From the NCBI GenBank assembly GCA_002304345.1, contig NEUU01000004.1:186001-250000 (forward strand): a stretch of DNA of 64,000 bases, read 5' to 3'. Under the pieces are notes generated by a model. That model ran no database searches. It was given only the letters and a program-made list of their open reading frames with translations, and was not told where the DNA came from. Made by a program: the position numbers and the translations under genes. The DNA is from Verrucomicrobia bacterium Tous-C9LFEB. Lineage in GTDB: Bacteria > Verrucomicrobiota > Verrucomicrobiia > Methylacidiphilales > UBA1321. Of the stretch, positions 53,534 through 61,855 are shown piece by piece (the stretch's first letter is position 1; every line of letters starts with the position of its first letter).

Positions 53534-54121
53534 ATGAAGCGAATGTGGGCTCTCGCGATTCTGTTTTTGGGGGTGGGTTTGGCTTCCGGCTTGAAAGCGG
53601 AAGAGGTGATTCGTAATGGAGATTTCTCCTCGGACGACAATGTCTGGCGTCGAGCGGGCAAGATTGTTTACCTCGATGCCTCGGGCAAGGTGGTGGACAA
53701 GGGGACGGAGGGCAGCAAACCAGCTTTTCAGTTGGATTTGACTCCGAACCGCTGGACGGTTGCAGAGCAAACATTTCGCAATCGGGACAAGAGTAAATCG
53801 ATCACCATCACGGTTCGTTTGCGGGCCTCGGCTGATTTTGCGCGGAACGATGCGGCGGAGTATTCGGATGTGAATTTCCAAGCTGGCGGCACTTATTTTT
53901 GGTCGGCCATTGTTTACCCCAAGGTCGATTTTTTTGTGCGACTTGCCGATGCCACGCATAATTATGGATTGATCAATCTCACGCCCGGGGGAGATTGGCA
54001 GACGTTGAAACTTCGGTTGAATGATCTCAGCCCCACCCAAAAAGAGCGCACTCTTTTCCTGAATGCAGCTCCCGGAACGGGTACCATCTATATCGAGTCC
54101 GTTAGCGCGGTTTCGCCCTGA
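53534..54121 (+). CDS. Exported carbohydrate-binding-like beta-sandwich protein
   Basis: 195 residues. Signal peptide WALAILFLGVGLASGLKA. The mature protein is one jelly-roll: 'EEVIRNGDFSSDDNVWRRAG' is the classical N-terminal 'N-G-D/x-F' opening of CBM4/9-like domains, and 'GTIYIESVSAVSP' the closing strand. Probably binds glycan or acts as a cell-surface module; no catalytic part. Next gene 18 bp away, likely cotranscribed. Confidence 0.7.
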   Translation: MKRMWALAILFLGVGLASGLKAEEVIRNGDFSSDDNVWRRAGKIVYLDASGKVVDKGTEGSKPAFQLDLTPNRWTVAEQTFRNRDKSKSITITVRLRASADFARNDAAEYSDVNFQAGGTYFWSAIVYPKVDFFVRLADATHNYGLINLTPGGDWQTLKLRLNDLSPTQKERTLFLNAAPGTGTIYIESVSAVSP

Positions 54122-54139
54122 CCGTCGGAGTAATGGAAT

Positions 54140-54631
54140 ATGATTACACATCAAAGAATTGGCAAATGGTGGAAGCCGGTGGTGTGGACTCTGGCTGTGG
54201 TGGTGGGGTTGGCTTGGGGCTATTGGCACAGCTACAGCACGGCTGCAATCCATCTGAATGCGCAAGGGGATCGCCGATTGATTCTCCTCGGAATCTCCCT
54301 CCCATGGAATGACGTCAGCAAGACTGCTTTTGTCTGGGGCTATACTCCCTTGATCGCGTGGGAGACGGGGAAGTCGCCTCGTCAAGAGGTGCAGGGCAGC
54401 GTATTGCAGTGGCATGCGGCGCAGGGTTATCTCACGGTCATCCGCGAGGAGCGAGATCGCCAAAGTCTTGGAGTGGCAGTGCATGTGCCGGATCATTTAA
54501 GGCCGACGGTGGCGGAACTACGCCGCAATGAACCGGTGCGCCTTTTTTTCAAGAGTGTTCCTTTTCGAGATGATCCGTTTTTGTTGGTGTTTGAGCTGAT
54601 TTCCGTTACGCGCGTAAATCCGGTGCCTTGA
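54140..54631 (+). CDS. Single-pass membrane protein of unknown function
   Basis: 163 residues. One N-terminal transmembrane helix (PVVWTLAVVVGLAWGYWHSY) and a ~130-residue extracytoplasmic domain with 'GDRRLILLGISLPW' and 'RLFFKSVPFRDDPFLLVFELI'. Not recognised. Its last 26 bases overlap the convergent lysozyme-like gene. Confidence 0.65.
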   Translation: MITHQRIGKWWKPVVWTLAVVVGLAWGYWHSYSTAAIHLNAQGDRRLILLGISLPWNDVSKTAFVWGYTPLIAWETGKSPRQEVQGSVLQWHAAQGYLTVIREERDRQSLGVAVHVPDHLRPTVAELRRNEPVRLFFKSVPFRDDPFLLVFELISVTRVNPVP

Positions 54632-55268
54632 GTGCCCCCAAGCCTTTTTCGAATGCGACGGCTTCGGCTTCGCGGCGGCGGATGAGTCCGGGGCCGCCGG
54701 GTTTGCCGATCCAGAGTCGTTTCATGGAGCGGATGAGGACCGGGATATGGTCGAGGAGTCCGTCTTTTAATGCGGTTTGCATTTCCCGCATCTCCAGCCG
54801 CGACTCGCCTCTCGTGCTGGCGCCTCGGTTGTAGAGGAGCGAAAGGAGAGCCGCCCGGCAATCGGGGGGCAGGGTGTCGAAAGAAAAAGCGAACTGCCTC
54901 CCAACAGCTCCCAACGTCACCAGGGTTTTGTCGTGGAAGACAGCCAGCGCCTTGTTCCACGGGATGGTCATGTTGTCGAGTGCGGGCAGTAGCGCGGCGG
55001 CGCGGTGATGGGTGAGACCGATGGCGGCGCAGAGCCGCAGCCGGTCGCGGTCCGGGAGTTGATCGCGCCAGTCGTCGAGGAATTCGACGCGGGTGGTTTG
55101 ACCGAGATCGTACCCGATGCCAATGGTAATGCCGCTGGAGGGCGTGGGCTGGGTGGGGTGAATGAGGTGGCGATTGTAATAGGATTCGCCGCCGCCGACT
55201 TCGAATTCGAGAATGAGGTCAATGGCGGGTTGGAGGGCGGGATCGAGAGCGGGTTGCATGCGGCCCAT
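54606..55268 (-). CDS. Lysozyme-like peptidoglycan hydrolase (T4/pesticin-type fold)
   Basis: 220 residues, no signal peptide. 'DLILEFEVGGGESYYNRH' supplies the early Glu, 'GITIGIGYDLGQTT' the substrate loop (T-x-G-x-G-Y), and 'ALLSLLYNRG' with 'GLIRRREAEAVAFE' the closing helices, as in GH24-like and pesticin-type lysozymes. Missing export signal suggests phage ancestry or a non-classical route. No other phage gene is nearby. It overlaps the convergent gene by 26 bp. Confidence 0.72.
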   Translation of the reverse strand: MGRMQPALDPALQPAIDLILEFEVGGGESYYNRHLIHPTQPTPSSGITIGIGYDLGQTTRVEFLDDWRDQLPDRDRLRLCAAIGLTHHRAAALLPALDNMTIPWNKALAVFHDKTLVTLGAVGRQFAFSFDTLPPDCRAALLSLLYNRGASTRGESRLEMREMQTALKDGLLDHIPVLIRSMKRLWIGKPGGPGLIRRREAEAVAFEKGLGALKAPDLRA

Positions 55269-55288
55269 TGTACGGAGAATCGGGCCGG

Positions 55289-55338
55289 AGCGTTTGCGTT
55301 AGGTGAGCTACGTGAGCTAGGTGTGCGATATTTTTGCC
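55289..55338 (-). repeat. 50-bp dispersed repeat, copy 2
   Basis: Reverse complement of 43733-43785 with a handful of substitutions; it starts GAGCGTTTGCGTTAGGTGAG on the plus strand. Confidence 0.75.
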
Positions 55339-55430
55339 GCCATGACGGCAAAAGTACGAAGTTCTAGGTTCTAGGTACCCGGTACAGGCTGTCAGGCAAA
55401 AAACCAGAGAGGGCGTCTGCTTTGCCTCTC

Positions 55431-55570
55431 AACTGATCCTTCGACAAGCTCAGGATGACGTGGAATGAAAATAATGTTTTGGGTAACGTTCCGCTCACAT
55501 CAGAACTCACTCGTGGTCATTTGAGATTACCTTCTCACTTCGTCATCCTGAGCTTGTCGAAGGATCGGTT
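55431..55570 (-). repeat. TIR element, copy B (interior inverted)
   Basis: Arms as in copies A and C with one mismatch (AACTGATCC). The interior matches the reverse complement of A, for example GGAATGAAA, TCATTTGAGATTACC. The flank to its right (GGCGTGCTCCAAG) nonetheless matches the right flank of copy C in the same direction. Confidence 0.8.
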
Positions 55571-55613
55571 GGCGTGCTCCAAGAGGTACGAAGTATGCTG
55601 ACGCGGTCGCGTT

Positions 55614-55636
55614 GTAGCCGGGGTCGTTGACCCCGG
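55614..55636 (+). repeat. GTAG REP-like hairpin (CCGGGGTC-GTT-GACCCCGG)
   Basis: Left half of an inverted pair with 55666-55688. Confidence 0.7.
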
Positions 55637-55665
55637 AGAGAATGAGCCATGAGATGTCTACGAAT

Positions 55666-55688
55666 CCGGCCCCAACGGGGCCGGCTAC
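55666..55688 (-). repeat. GTAG REP-like hairpin (CCGGCCCC-GTT-GGGGCCGG)
   Basis: On the minus strand GTAG precedes the stem. Different stem from its partner at 55614. Confidence 0.7.
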
Positions 55689-55712
55689 AATAGAGATCCG
55701 ATAAAGCGTCCA

Positions 55713-56531
55713 CTAGTGCGCGAGGGCCATGGAGCGGGCAAGATTGCCGGTGGTGGCGAGGACGAGGCTGCCGGTCTGGGTGAGGTAAAGTTCGAAGCCG
55801 TTGGATTTGATTTTGTTGGTGAGGAGGTGGCGCAGTCCTTGGGAATCGAGGACGGTTTCGTTGCCGGTCTTGTTGCTGACGACGATTTCGCCGCCTTTAT
55901 TGCGGATCGTTTGGGCCTGGTCGGTTCCGGTTTGGAACGCGAACGATTGGCCATCCTTGATGAACTGCGCGAGTGTGGGCTTGAGGACCATGCCGTAGTG
56001 GAACGGGCGCGGGCTGGGCCATTCGGCGCTCCAGCGGTTGGTGGTGGCATCGAAATGGATGTCCGCGCGTTGCAGGAGCCCTTGTTGCTGGGTGATTTCG
56101 TTGAGGGGCAGCAACGTTTCCGTGGCGGCCGCACTGGCCAGGGCAGTGGTTGGTTCAGCGGGTGGAGCGGAGGCGGTCGTGGTGACGGCAGGCGCGGTTG
56201 TGGCCGCTTTCGCCGGCGTCACGGGTGTGGCTGGTTTTTCGAGGACGGGAGGCGTGGGCGCTGCCGTCGTGGCGATGACCGGTTCGGGGACGGGGAGTCG
56301 CGCGGAGTAGGAATAGGCGAGAGTGGGGGGAGTGGATTCTTCGGCGAGCGTTTGTTTTTCCTGACGAATCACGGCCTCAGCGAGGTTGAGCCGGGCGGGG
56401 ACGTTCGCTTTCAACCGCTGGGCATTCAGCGCTTGTTCCCATTGGGCGGCCTTCACGGGAATGGGCTGGGAGACGGCGCGATTGACGTCGATTCGGGAAA
56501 TAGCGGTGGGGTCGAGCCGGGGAATATCCAT
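55713..56531 (-). CDS. Protein with proline/alanine/threonine-rich linker, unknown function
   Basis: 272 residues, no signal peptide. Residues ~1-60 are helical; ~75-140 a low-complexity P/A/T/V linker; ~145-272 a compact domain ('ADIHFDATTNRWSAEWPS', 'GGEIVVSNKTGNETVLDSQG', 'ELYLTQTGSLVLATTGNLA'). No family recognised. The ordered-linker-ordered layout suggests a structural or adaptor role. It stands alone, flanked by repeat regions. Confidence 0.65.
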   Translation of the reverse strand: MDIPRLDPTAISRIDVNRAVSQPIPVKAAQWEQALNAQRLKANVPARLNLAEAVIRQEKQTLAEESTPPTLAYSYSARLPVPEPVIATTAAPTPPVLEKPATPVTPAKAATTAPAVTTTASAPPAEPTTALASAAATETLLPLNEITQQQGLLQRADIHFDATTNRWSAEWPSPRPFHYGMVLKPTLAQFIKDGQSFAFQTGTDQAQTIRNKGGEIVVSNKTGNETVLDSQGLRHLLTNKIKSNGFELYLTQTGSLVLATTGNLARSMALAH

Positions 56532-56731
56532 CCATTTACGTCAACGGCATCTTTTGCCCAGAATTTTAGGGAGAATAGGTCGAGGCCCTATGAAGCCCTA
56601 GGCAACCCACTTCGGGGTTGAAAAATCATACGAACGGATCTGTGACCCAGGGTAGGCCTACGGCCAACCCTGGGCTATCGGAGGAAACGGCGTTGCCGTT
56701 TTAAGTCGTTACGCCGGATTCTGTCTGCGTT

Positions 56732-56754
56732 GTAGGACGGGACTGTGTCCCGTC
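56732..56754 (+). repeat. GTAG REP-like hairpin (GACGGGAC-TGT-GTCCCGTC)
   Basis: Two bases from its inverted neighbour at 56757, the closest-spaced pair in the window. Confidence 0.7.
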
Positions 56755-56756
56755 GC

Positions 56757-56779
56757 GGCGCTTCACCGAAGCGCCCTAC
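56757..56779 (-). repeat. GTAG REP-like hairpin (GGCGCTTC-GGT-GAAGCGCC)
   Basis: Minus-strand orientation; the stem differs from its neighbour but stays perfectly paired. Confidence 0.7.
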
Positions 56780-56831
56780 AGTCAAGACAGCGCGGTCGCC
56801 GTATTACTGATACGCCCCACCTCAGACGGGT

Positions 56832-59498
56832 CTAGGACGCGGCAGGGAGGCTATTGAGGAGGGTTTCCAAATCCTGCATGGTGAAGGGCTTGGGGAGGAT
56901 GGCGCAGAAGCCGATTTCCTGCCAATTGGTGGAGGCGCTGCTGTCGCTGTAGCCACTGGAGAGGATCACGCGCGCTTTGGGATCGAGTTGGCGCAGGGCT
57001 TTGAAGGCTTCTTCGCCGCCGAGGTAACCGGGGATGGTGGCGTCGAGGATGACGAGATCGAAGGGGGTGTTGGCTTGGAGCCCTTTTTGGTAGAGGGCGA
57101 GACCGGCTTCCCCGTTTTCCACGGCTTCGACGTGTTGATAGCCGAGGGCTTTCAGGAGCAGAACGAGGGTTTTGCGGATGAGGCTGTCATCATCGATGAT
57201 GAGGAGGCGGTCGGATTTGGCGGGGCGGTTCGTCATGGCAGGGGGTACGGCGGGTGGTGAGTCTGGTAAAGTCTCGGGGTTGGTGTGTATCGGAAGATAA
57301 AGGCTGAAGGTGGTCCCTTGCTTAGGTAGCGAATGAACGAGGATATCGCCACCATGTTTTTTCATGATGGAGTAACACGTGGCGAGGCCGATGCCGTGGC
57401 CGGACTTTTTGGTGGTGAAGTAGGGGTCGAAAATTTTGGGCAGGATGGCTTCCGGAATGCCGACGCCCTGATCCTGGACTTCGACGACGAGGTAGTCGCC
57501 GGGAGGGAGTGAGAGGATTTCGCCGGTTTTGAGTTTTTGACGGCGACCCCGGATGAAGAGATTGCCGCCGCCGGGGCTGGCCTCGCGGGCATTGATGATG
57601 AGGTTGTCGAGGACTTGGGCGAGCTGGCCGGGATCGGCTTGCAGCGGGGGGAGGTTGGGTTCGATCTGGACGCTGCCGAGCAGATTGGAGCCGCGCAGGG
57701 CGAGATTGAGTGAATTGATGATCAGCTCGCGGATGTTGATATTCTTTTTGATGGGGTCGCCGCCCTTGGCAAAGGTGAGCATGCGGCGGGAGAGATCGCT
57801 GGCGCGCAGGGCGGCATTCTTGGCGGCGCGCACCAGGGCGGCGTCCTCGGAGTGAATGCGGGTCTGGTTGAGGAGCAGGTCGAGATTGAGAATGATGCCG
57901 AGCATGATGTTGTTGAGATCATGGGCAATGCCGCCGGCGATGACGCCGAGGGCATCGAGTTTGGAGACCTTGAGCCGGTCCTCCTCGAGACGGCGGCGTT
58001 CGGTGATGTCGCGCAAGAGGGCGATGAGGCGTTCCTGACCATTGATGGTGCCGCGCTTGAGGTGGATCTCGCACCAGAATTCATGTCCGGAGCGGTGGAG
58101 GGCGTGCCATTCGAAGAGTTGCGGACCTTCGTTGATGGTTTTTTCCCGGTAGCGGTTCAGTTGCTCCTCGTTGTGTTCAACGTTTCCGCTGCTGATCTGG
58201 CTGGGGGAGAGGTTAATCAGTTCGCTGCGTTCGTAGCCGAAGAGTTCGCAGGCGCGGTGGTTGACATCGAGGATGCGGAAGGAGTCGACGTCGTGGACGA
58301 AGATGGCGTCGTTGGCGATATTAAAGAGTTCGCGGTAACTGGCCTCGGAAATGGCGAGCTGTTTGTTTTGCTCGGCCAGTTCGCGGGTGCGGCGTTTCAC
58401 GAGTTGTTGCATCTGGAGCGTCCAGATGCCGGCGAGGACGGAGATGCCGAGCAGGCTGAAGCAGGCGATGCTGACCCATTTGAGCAGGCGCGAATTGGTG
58501 TGGATGACGGGGTCGTAGACGAAACCGTCGAGGTTGTTGAGGTTGGGGGCGAATCCGAAGGCGATATATTCATTCGCCATGCGTTGCCAGCGTTCGGCGC
58601 TCATGCTGCCGATGTCGACGAGATTGGGCAGGACGAGCTGCTGCATCTTGTCGGCTTCGTAGCGGAGCATCTCGGCAGTGATGCCGCGCTCGCGCACGCT
58701 GGGCATCTTGAGAATGTGCTGGATGATTTCCTCGGTGTGGTCGAAGGCGTAACGCCAGCCGCGGATGCTCGCCCGACGGAATGCGGCGGCGCGGGCGGGA
58801 TGGTTTTTAATTTCCTCATCGAGCGTGAAGAGGGTGTCGCCGTAGAAATCGACGCCGAAATCCATGGAGCGCAGGACACCGGGCTGCACGCCCTTGGCCT
58901 GCATCTGGGCAGGTTCGGTGGTGTAGTAGGCAGAGATGGCCTCGACCTTGCCGTCGATGAGGTCCTGGATTTTCCAGGTGTGGGGTACGAATTTGACGTT
59001 GGTCCAATCGACGCCCTGACGCAGGAACATGGCTTTCACCAGGGCTTGGCCTTGTTCATCGCCCGCCATGACGCGGCGTCCGATCAGGTCGCGGGGATGG
59101 GCGATGCCGCGGTCGAGCCGGGTCATGAGAATGTACGGCGTGTGCTGGAAGACGGCGGCCATGACGACAATCGGTTTGCCCTGGAGTCGGGCGACGAGAA
59201 TATCGGAATCGCTGACGCCGTAGAGGGCGCGGCCTTCGAGGACGCGGGTGAGGGGGGGATCGTTGGGACTGCCTTCGAGGAGGGTGACATTGAGGCCTTC
59301 GTCGCGATAGTAGCCTTTGAGTTGGGCGGCGTAGTACCCGGCAAACTGGAATTTATGATACCACTTCAGCTGCAGCGTAATCTGGCCAGAGGAATTGGTG
59401 CTGGTGGAAGGCGCAGAGTGAGCGAAGGGCATGCCCTGTGTGGTGGTGACCACGCAGAGTAGAAGGAGAAAAAGATGGCGCAGACGCAGCAGATTCAA
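56832..59498 (-). CDS. Hybrid sensor histidine kinase with NMT1/THI5-like periplasmic sensor and receiver domain
   Basis: 888 residues. Signal/TM at 5-25. Residues ~38-330 are an NMT1/THI5-like binding domain ('ITLQLKWYHKFQFAGYYAA', 'GYYRDEGLNVTLLEG', 'YGVSDSDILVARLQG'), a fold that binds thiamine-pyrimidine or similar small ligands in ABC transporters. A transmembrane helix lies at 339-360, a PAS domain at ~385-500, HisKA with 'GGIAHDLNNIML' (His526), HATPase with 'DNLIINAREAS' and 'GHGIGLATCYSIMKKHGG', and a C-terminal receiver (Asp819 in 'LVILDATIP', Lys870). It probably reads a periplasmic nutrient. No response regulator or transporter gene is adjacent. Confidence 0.9.
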   Translation of the reverse strand: MNLLRLRHLFLLLLCVVTTTQGMPFAHSAPSTSTNSSGQITLQLKWYHKFQFAGYYAAQLKGYYRDEGLNVTLLEGSPNDPPLTRVLEGRALYGVSDSDILVARLQGKPIVVMAAVFQHTPYILMTRLDRGIAHPRDLIGRRVMAGDEQGQALVKAMFLRQGVDWTNVKFVPHTWKIQDLIDGKVEAISAYYTTEPAQMQAKGVQPGVLRSMDFGVDFYGDTLFTLDEEIKNHPARAAAFRRASIRGWRYAFDHTEEIIQHILKMPSVRERGITAEMLRYEADKMQQLVLPNLVDIGSMSAERWQRMANEYIAFGFAPNLNNLDGFVYDPVIHTNSRLLKWVSIACFSLLGISVLAGIWTLQMQQLVKRRTRELAEQNKQLAISEASYRELFNIANDAIFVHDVDSFRILDVNHRACELFGYERSELINLSPSQISSGNVEHNEEQLNRYREKTINEGPQLFEWHALHRSGHEFWCEIHLKRGTINGQERLIALLRDITERRRLEEDRLKVSKLDALGVIAGGIAHDLNNIMLGIILNLDLLLNQTRIHSEDAALVRAAKNAALRASDLSRRMLTFAKGGDPIKKNINIRELIINSLNLALRGSNLLGSVQIEPNLPPLQADPGQLAQVLDNLIINAREASPGGGNLFIRGRRQKLKTGEILSLPPGDYLVVEVQDQGVGIPEAILPKIFDPYFTTKKSGHGIGLATCYSIMKKHGGDILVHSLPKQGTTFSLYLPIHTNPETLPDSPPAVPPAMTNRPAKSDRLLIIDDDSLIRKTLVLLLKALGYQHVEAVENGEAGLALYQKGLQANTPFDLVILDATIPGYLGGEEAFKALRQLDPKARVILSSGYSDSSASTNWQEIGFCAILPKPFTMQDLETLLNSLPAAS

Positions 59499-59909
59499 TT
59501 CCGGCTCGTGTTACCCCTTTTCATTAGAGTGGATTATGACGCGCGCCAAGCCTGAATGTGTGGGATACGTTTGTGTAACGTTAAAGGGGGAGGATGAGGG
59601 GCGAATGGTGGGGGAGCATTGCTGGAGATTCCACTGGATCTGTCGCAAGATGACGGATCGTGAGGTTTCCACACTGATCCTTCGACGCTTGAGGTGACTG
59701 AATAATAGAAATCACCTCTGGATCCTCGTGCCAAGTGATGGCCTGTGTTGTAGGGCGGTTCGGTGAACCGCCGATTGGCAGCGAAGCTGCCATTTGCAAT
59801 CCTCGCAGGTGCACTCCCCACTCTTGGCACCTGCGGTGCCAGTCGGCGGCACACCGTGCCGCCCTACAGTTCGGATCCCTACTTGTGGATACGGTCCTTG
59901 GCAAAGGCG
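59499..59909. repeat. Intergenic region with compound GTAG hairpin cluster (411 bp, no gene)
   Basis: A partial relic of the TIR element arm (TGATCCTTCGAC at about 59674) and the compound inverted cluster 59750-59867. Open frames extending into it from either neighbour lack support. Confidence 0.75.
59750..59867. repeat. Compound inverted GTAG hairpin pair (REPIN-like)
   Basis: GTAG-GGCGGTTC-GGT-GAACCGCC (59750-59772) on the plus strand, TGGCAGC-GAA-GCTGCCA (59776-59792), GGCACC-TGC-GGTGCC (59826-59840), then on the minus strand GTAG-GGCGGCAC-GGT-GTGCCGCC (59845-59867). Four hairpins in mirror order. Confidence 0.75.
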
Positions 59910-61622
59910 CTACGTCGAGATTTCCGACAGGGCGGCTTGCACCCCGGCCATAAGCGGCTCGATCGTGCGGTCGCTGAAGTCGAATTCGATGCCGGTGGCG
60001 TGGAAGAGTTCGGGCAGCGGCAACGATCCCCCGAGGCTGAGGCCGGAGAGATAATGATCGAGGGAGCGTTTCACGTTGCGGCGGGACAGCTGCCAGAGCT
60101 GGAGGGCGCCGAGCTGCGCGATGCCGTATTCGACGTAGTAGAACGGAATCTCGAAGATGTGGAGTTGCCGATGCCAGAGGCTGGCGCGGATGTCTTCGTA
60201 GCCACTCCAGTCCTCGATGCCGCCGAAGCGGTTCATGAGGCTGAGCCAATACGCGTCGCGCTCGGCGTGCGTGTGCTTGGGGTGGGTGTAGATCCAGTGC
60301 TGGAAGGCGTCGACGGTGGCCATCCAGGGGAAGAACTTGATAATGCCTTCGAGGTGATCGCGATGGGCGCGGCGGGCGTCGTCGGTGTTGTAGAATTCGG
60401 TCCAGTGCGGGGCGGTGATGAGTTCCATGCTCATCGAGGCGACTTCGCAAAATTCGATGGGTGCGCCGCGATAGGCGTGGAGCCGTTCGTGGCGGGCGGC
60501 AATGGCGTGGAAGGCGTGCCCGGCTTCGTGGACGAGGGTTTCGACATCGCGTTGCAGCCCGACGGCATTCATGAAGATGAAGGGCAGGCGCGCTTCGGCG
60601 AGGGTGCTCTGGTAGCCGCCGGGAGCTTTGCCCTTGCGGTTGTCGAGGTCGACGACTTCATGTTCGCGCAGGAGGGAAAAGTATTGGCCGAGGCGCGGGT
60701 CGAGCTTGTTGAAGATGGCCTGGGTCTTGGTCTGCAGTTCGTCGCCCGTGGCGAAGGGACGCAGGGGCGGACGTTGTTCCGGATCGACGGCGAGATCCCA
60801 CGGGCGGAGCTTGTCGAGGCCGAGCTTGGCCTGGCGCTTTTTCTGCAGGGCGCGGGCGAGGGGCACGATGTGTTTTTCCACCGCGTTCTGGAAATCGATG
60901 CAGTCTTGCGGCGTGTAGTCGAAGCGTTCGTAATTGGCGAAAGTGTAGGCGCGGTAATCGGGATAGTCGGCGGCTTTGGCAATCTCGACGCGCAGGCCGA
61001 GGAGCTTGTCGTAGACTTCGTCGAGCGCGGGGCGATCCTGCAGGCGGCGCTGGGCGGTGAGTTCCCATGCGGTTTGACGGCGGGTGCGATCGGCTTCTTC
61101 CTGGATCTTGGCCATGGCGGGCAGGGTCTGTTCCTTGCCTTCGAACTGGACGGTCATGGCGCCGGAAATTTTCTGGTACTGCTGGCAGAGCTTGGCTTCC
61201 TCGGTCTCGCGGGCGACGTTTTCTTCGCGATAGAGTTTCACGCGGGTCTGCACGCTGCGACGGAAAATATTGTAGTAGCTGGGGAGCTTGGGCAGGAGGG
61301 GATGGGTGCTCACGAGTTGCATGAGCTCGAACTGGCGCGGCTTGAGCCACGGGTCGATTTCCTCAACGATTTTCAGGTACGCCTTCTCGCGCTCGGGATC
61401 GTCGGTCTGGCAGGTCATCCGAATGTAGGTGATGGCGCTGGATTCGGACAGCGCGGCGCAGACTTCGCTGTAATCATCGAGCCACACTTCGAGCTGTTCC
61501 GCGGTGCGGGCGACGTCGAGCTTTTCCTTCAAGCTCTCAAAAATCGGCGCGAGTTGGGCGGTGTCGGTGAGGTCAATGGTCTGCGGAACAAAACGGCGGG
61601 GACGGTAAGGCGAAATTTTCAT
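59910..61622 (-). CDS. M3 family oligoendopeptidase (PepF-like)
   Basis: 570 residues from ATG 61622 (MKISPYRPRRF); an upstream in-frame start adds 34 unlikely residues. Zinc motif 'LVHEAGHAFHAIAA' (H-E-x-x-H) with the third ligand Glu in 'EFCEVASMSMELI'. 'FYYVEYGIAQLGALQLW' is typical of PepF/oligoendopeptidase-like members. No signal, so cytoplasmic; cuts short peptides. Opposite-strand frames of similar length are shadows. Confidence 0.92.
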   Translation of the reverse strand: MKISPYRPRRFVPQTIDLTDTAQLAPIFESLKEKLDVARTAEQLEVWLDDYSEVCAALSESSAITYIRMTCQTDDPEREKAYLKIVEEIDPWLKPRQFELMQLVSTHPLLPKLPSYYNIFRRSVQTRVKLYREENVARETEEAKLCQQYQKISGAMTVQFEGKEQTLPAMAKIQEEADRTRRQTAWELTAQRRLQDRPALDEVYDKLLGLRVEIAKAADYPDYRAYTFANYERFDYTPQDCIDFQNAVEKHIVPLARALQKKRQAKLGLDKLRPWDLAVDPEQRPPLRPFATGDELQTKTQAIFNKLDPRLGQYFSLLREHEVVDLDNRKGKAPGGYQSTLAEARLPFIFMNAVGLQRDVETLVHEAGHAFHAIAARHERLHAYRGAPIEFCEVASMSMELITAPHWTEFYNTDDARRAHRDHLEGIIKFFPWMATVDAFQHWIYTHPKHTHAERDAYWLSLMNRFGGIEDWSGYEDIRASLWHRQLHIFEIPFYYVEYGIAQLGALQLWQLSRRNVKRSLDHYLSGLSLGGSLPLPELFHATGIEFDFSDRTIEPLMAGVQAALSEIST

Positions 61623-61855
61623 GGAAAGTTGGTATGAGGTAAACGCGGATGAGCTTACAGTGGTATCGGCACTTTTGCCAATGGGTAAAAAAATTCCGCT
61701 GTGGCGCGATTTAGGGTGTAACAATCTCCGGCAAAAGCGCTTGGCGGTGACAAGTGAGTCTGGCCGATAAATAAGCCACCTTTCTATTAAGGTGATTTGG
61801 AATCGGGACGAGAAGTTTGAACGCCCCCAGTCTCATCATTACGAAAGGAAAAGTC

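Larger units (their letters stand above)
55269..55712. repeat. Intergenic repeat region (444 bp, no gene)
   Basis: It contains the 50-bp repeat copy 2 (55289-55338), TIR element copy B (55431-55570) and two GTAG hairpins facing each other (55614-55636 and 55666-55688). The segments account for most of the region. Confidence 0.8.
56532..56831. repeat. Intergenic region with four hairpins (300 bp)
   Basis: CCCAGGGT-A-GGCC-TAC-GGCC-A-ACCCTGGG (56646-56674), AAACGGC-GTT-GCCGTTT (56685-56701) and a facing pair of GTAG hairpins (56732-56754 and 56757-56779). No gene. Confidence 0.75.

Noticed and set aside
57852..61637. Two 500-600-codon frames antisense to the histidine kinase and the M3 peptidase
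   Set aside because: Both opposite genes have complete catalytic motifs; the frames are compositional shadows.
61741..61780. Possible -35/-10 (GTGACA, TAAATA) before the Ser/Ala-rich gene
   Set aside because: Spacing is 15 bp and sigma-70 consensus is uncertain in this phylum, so not listed.
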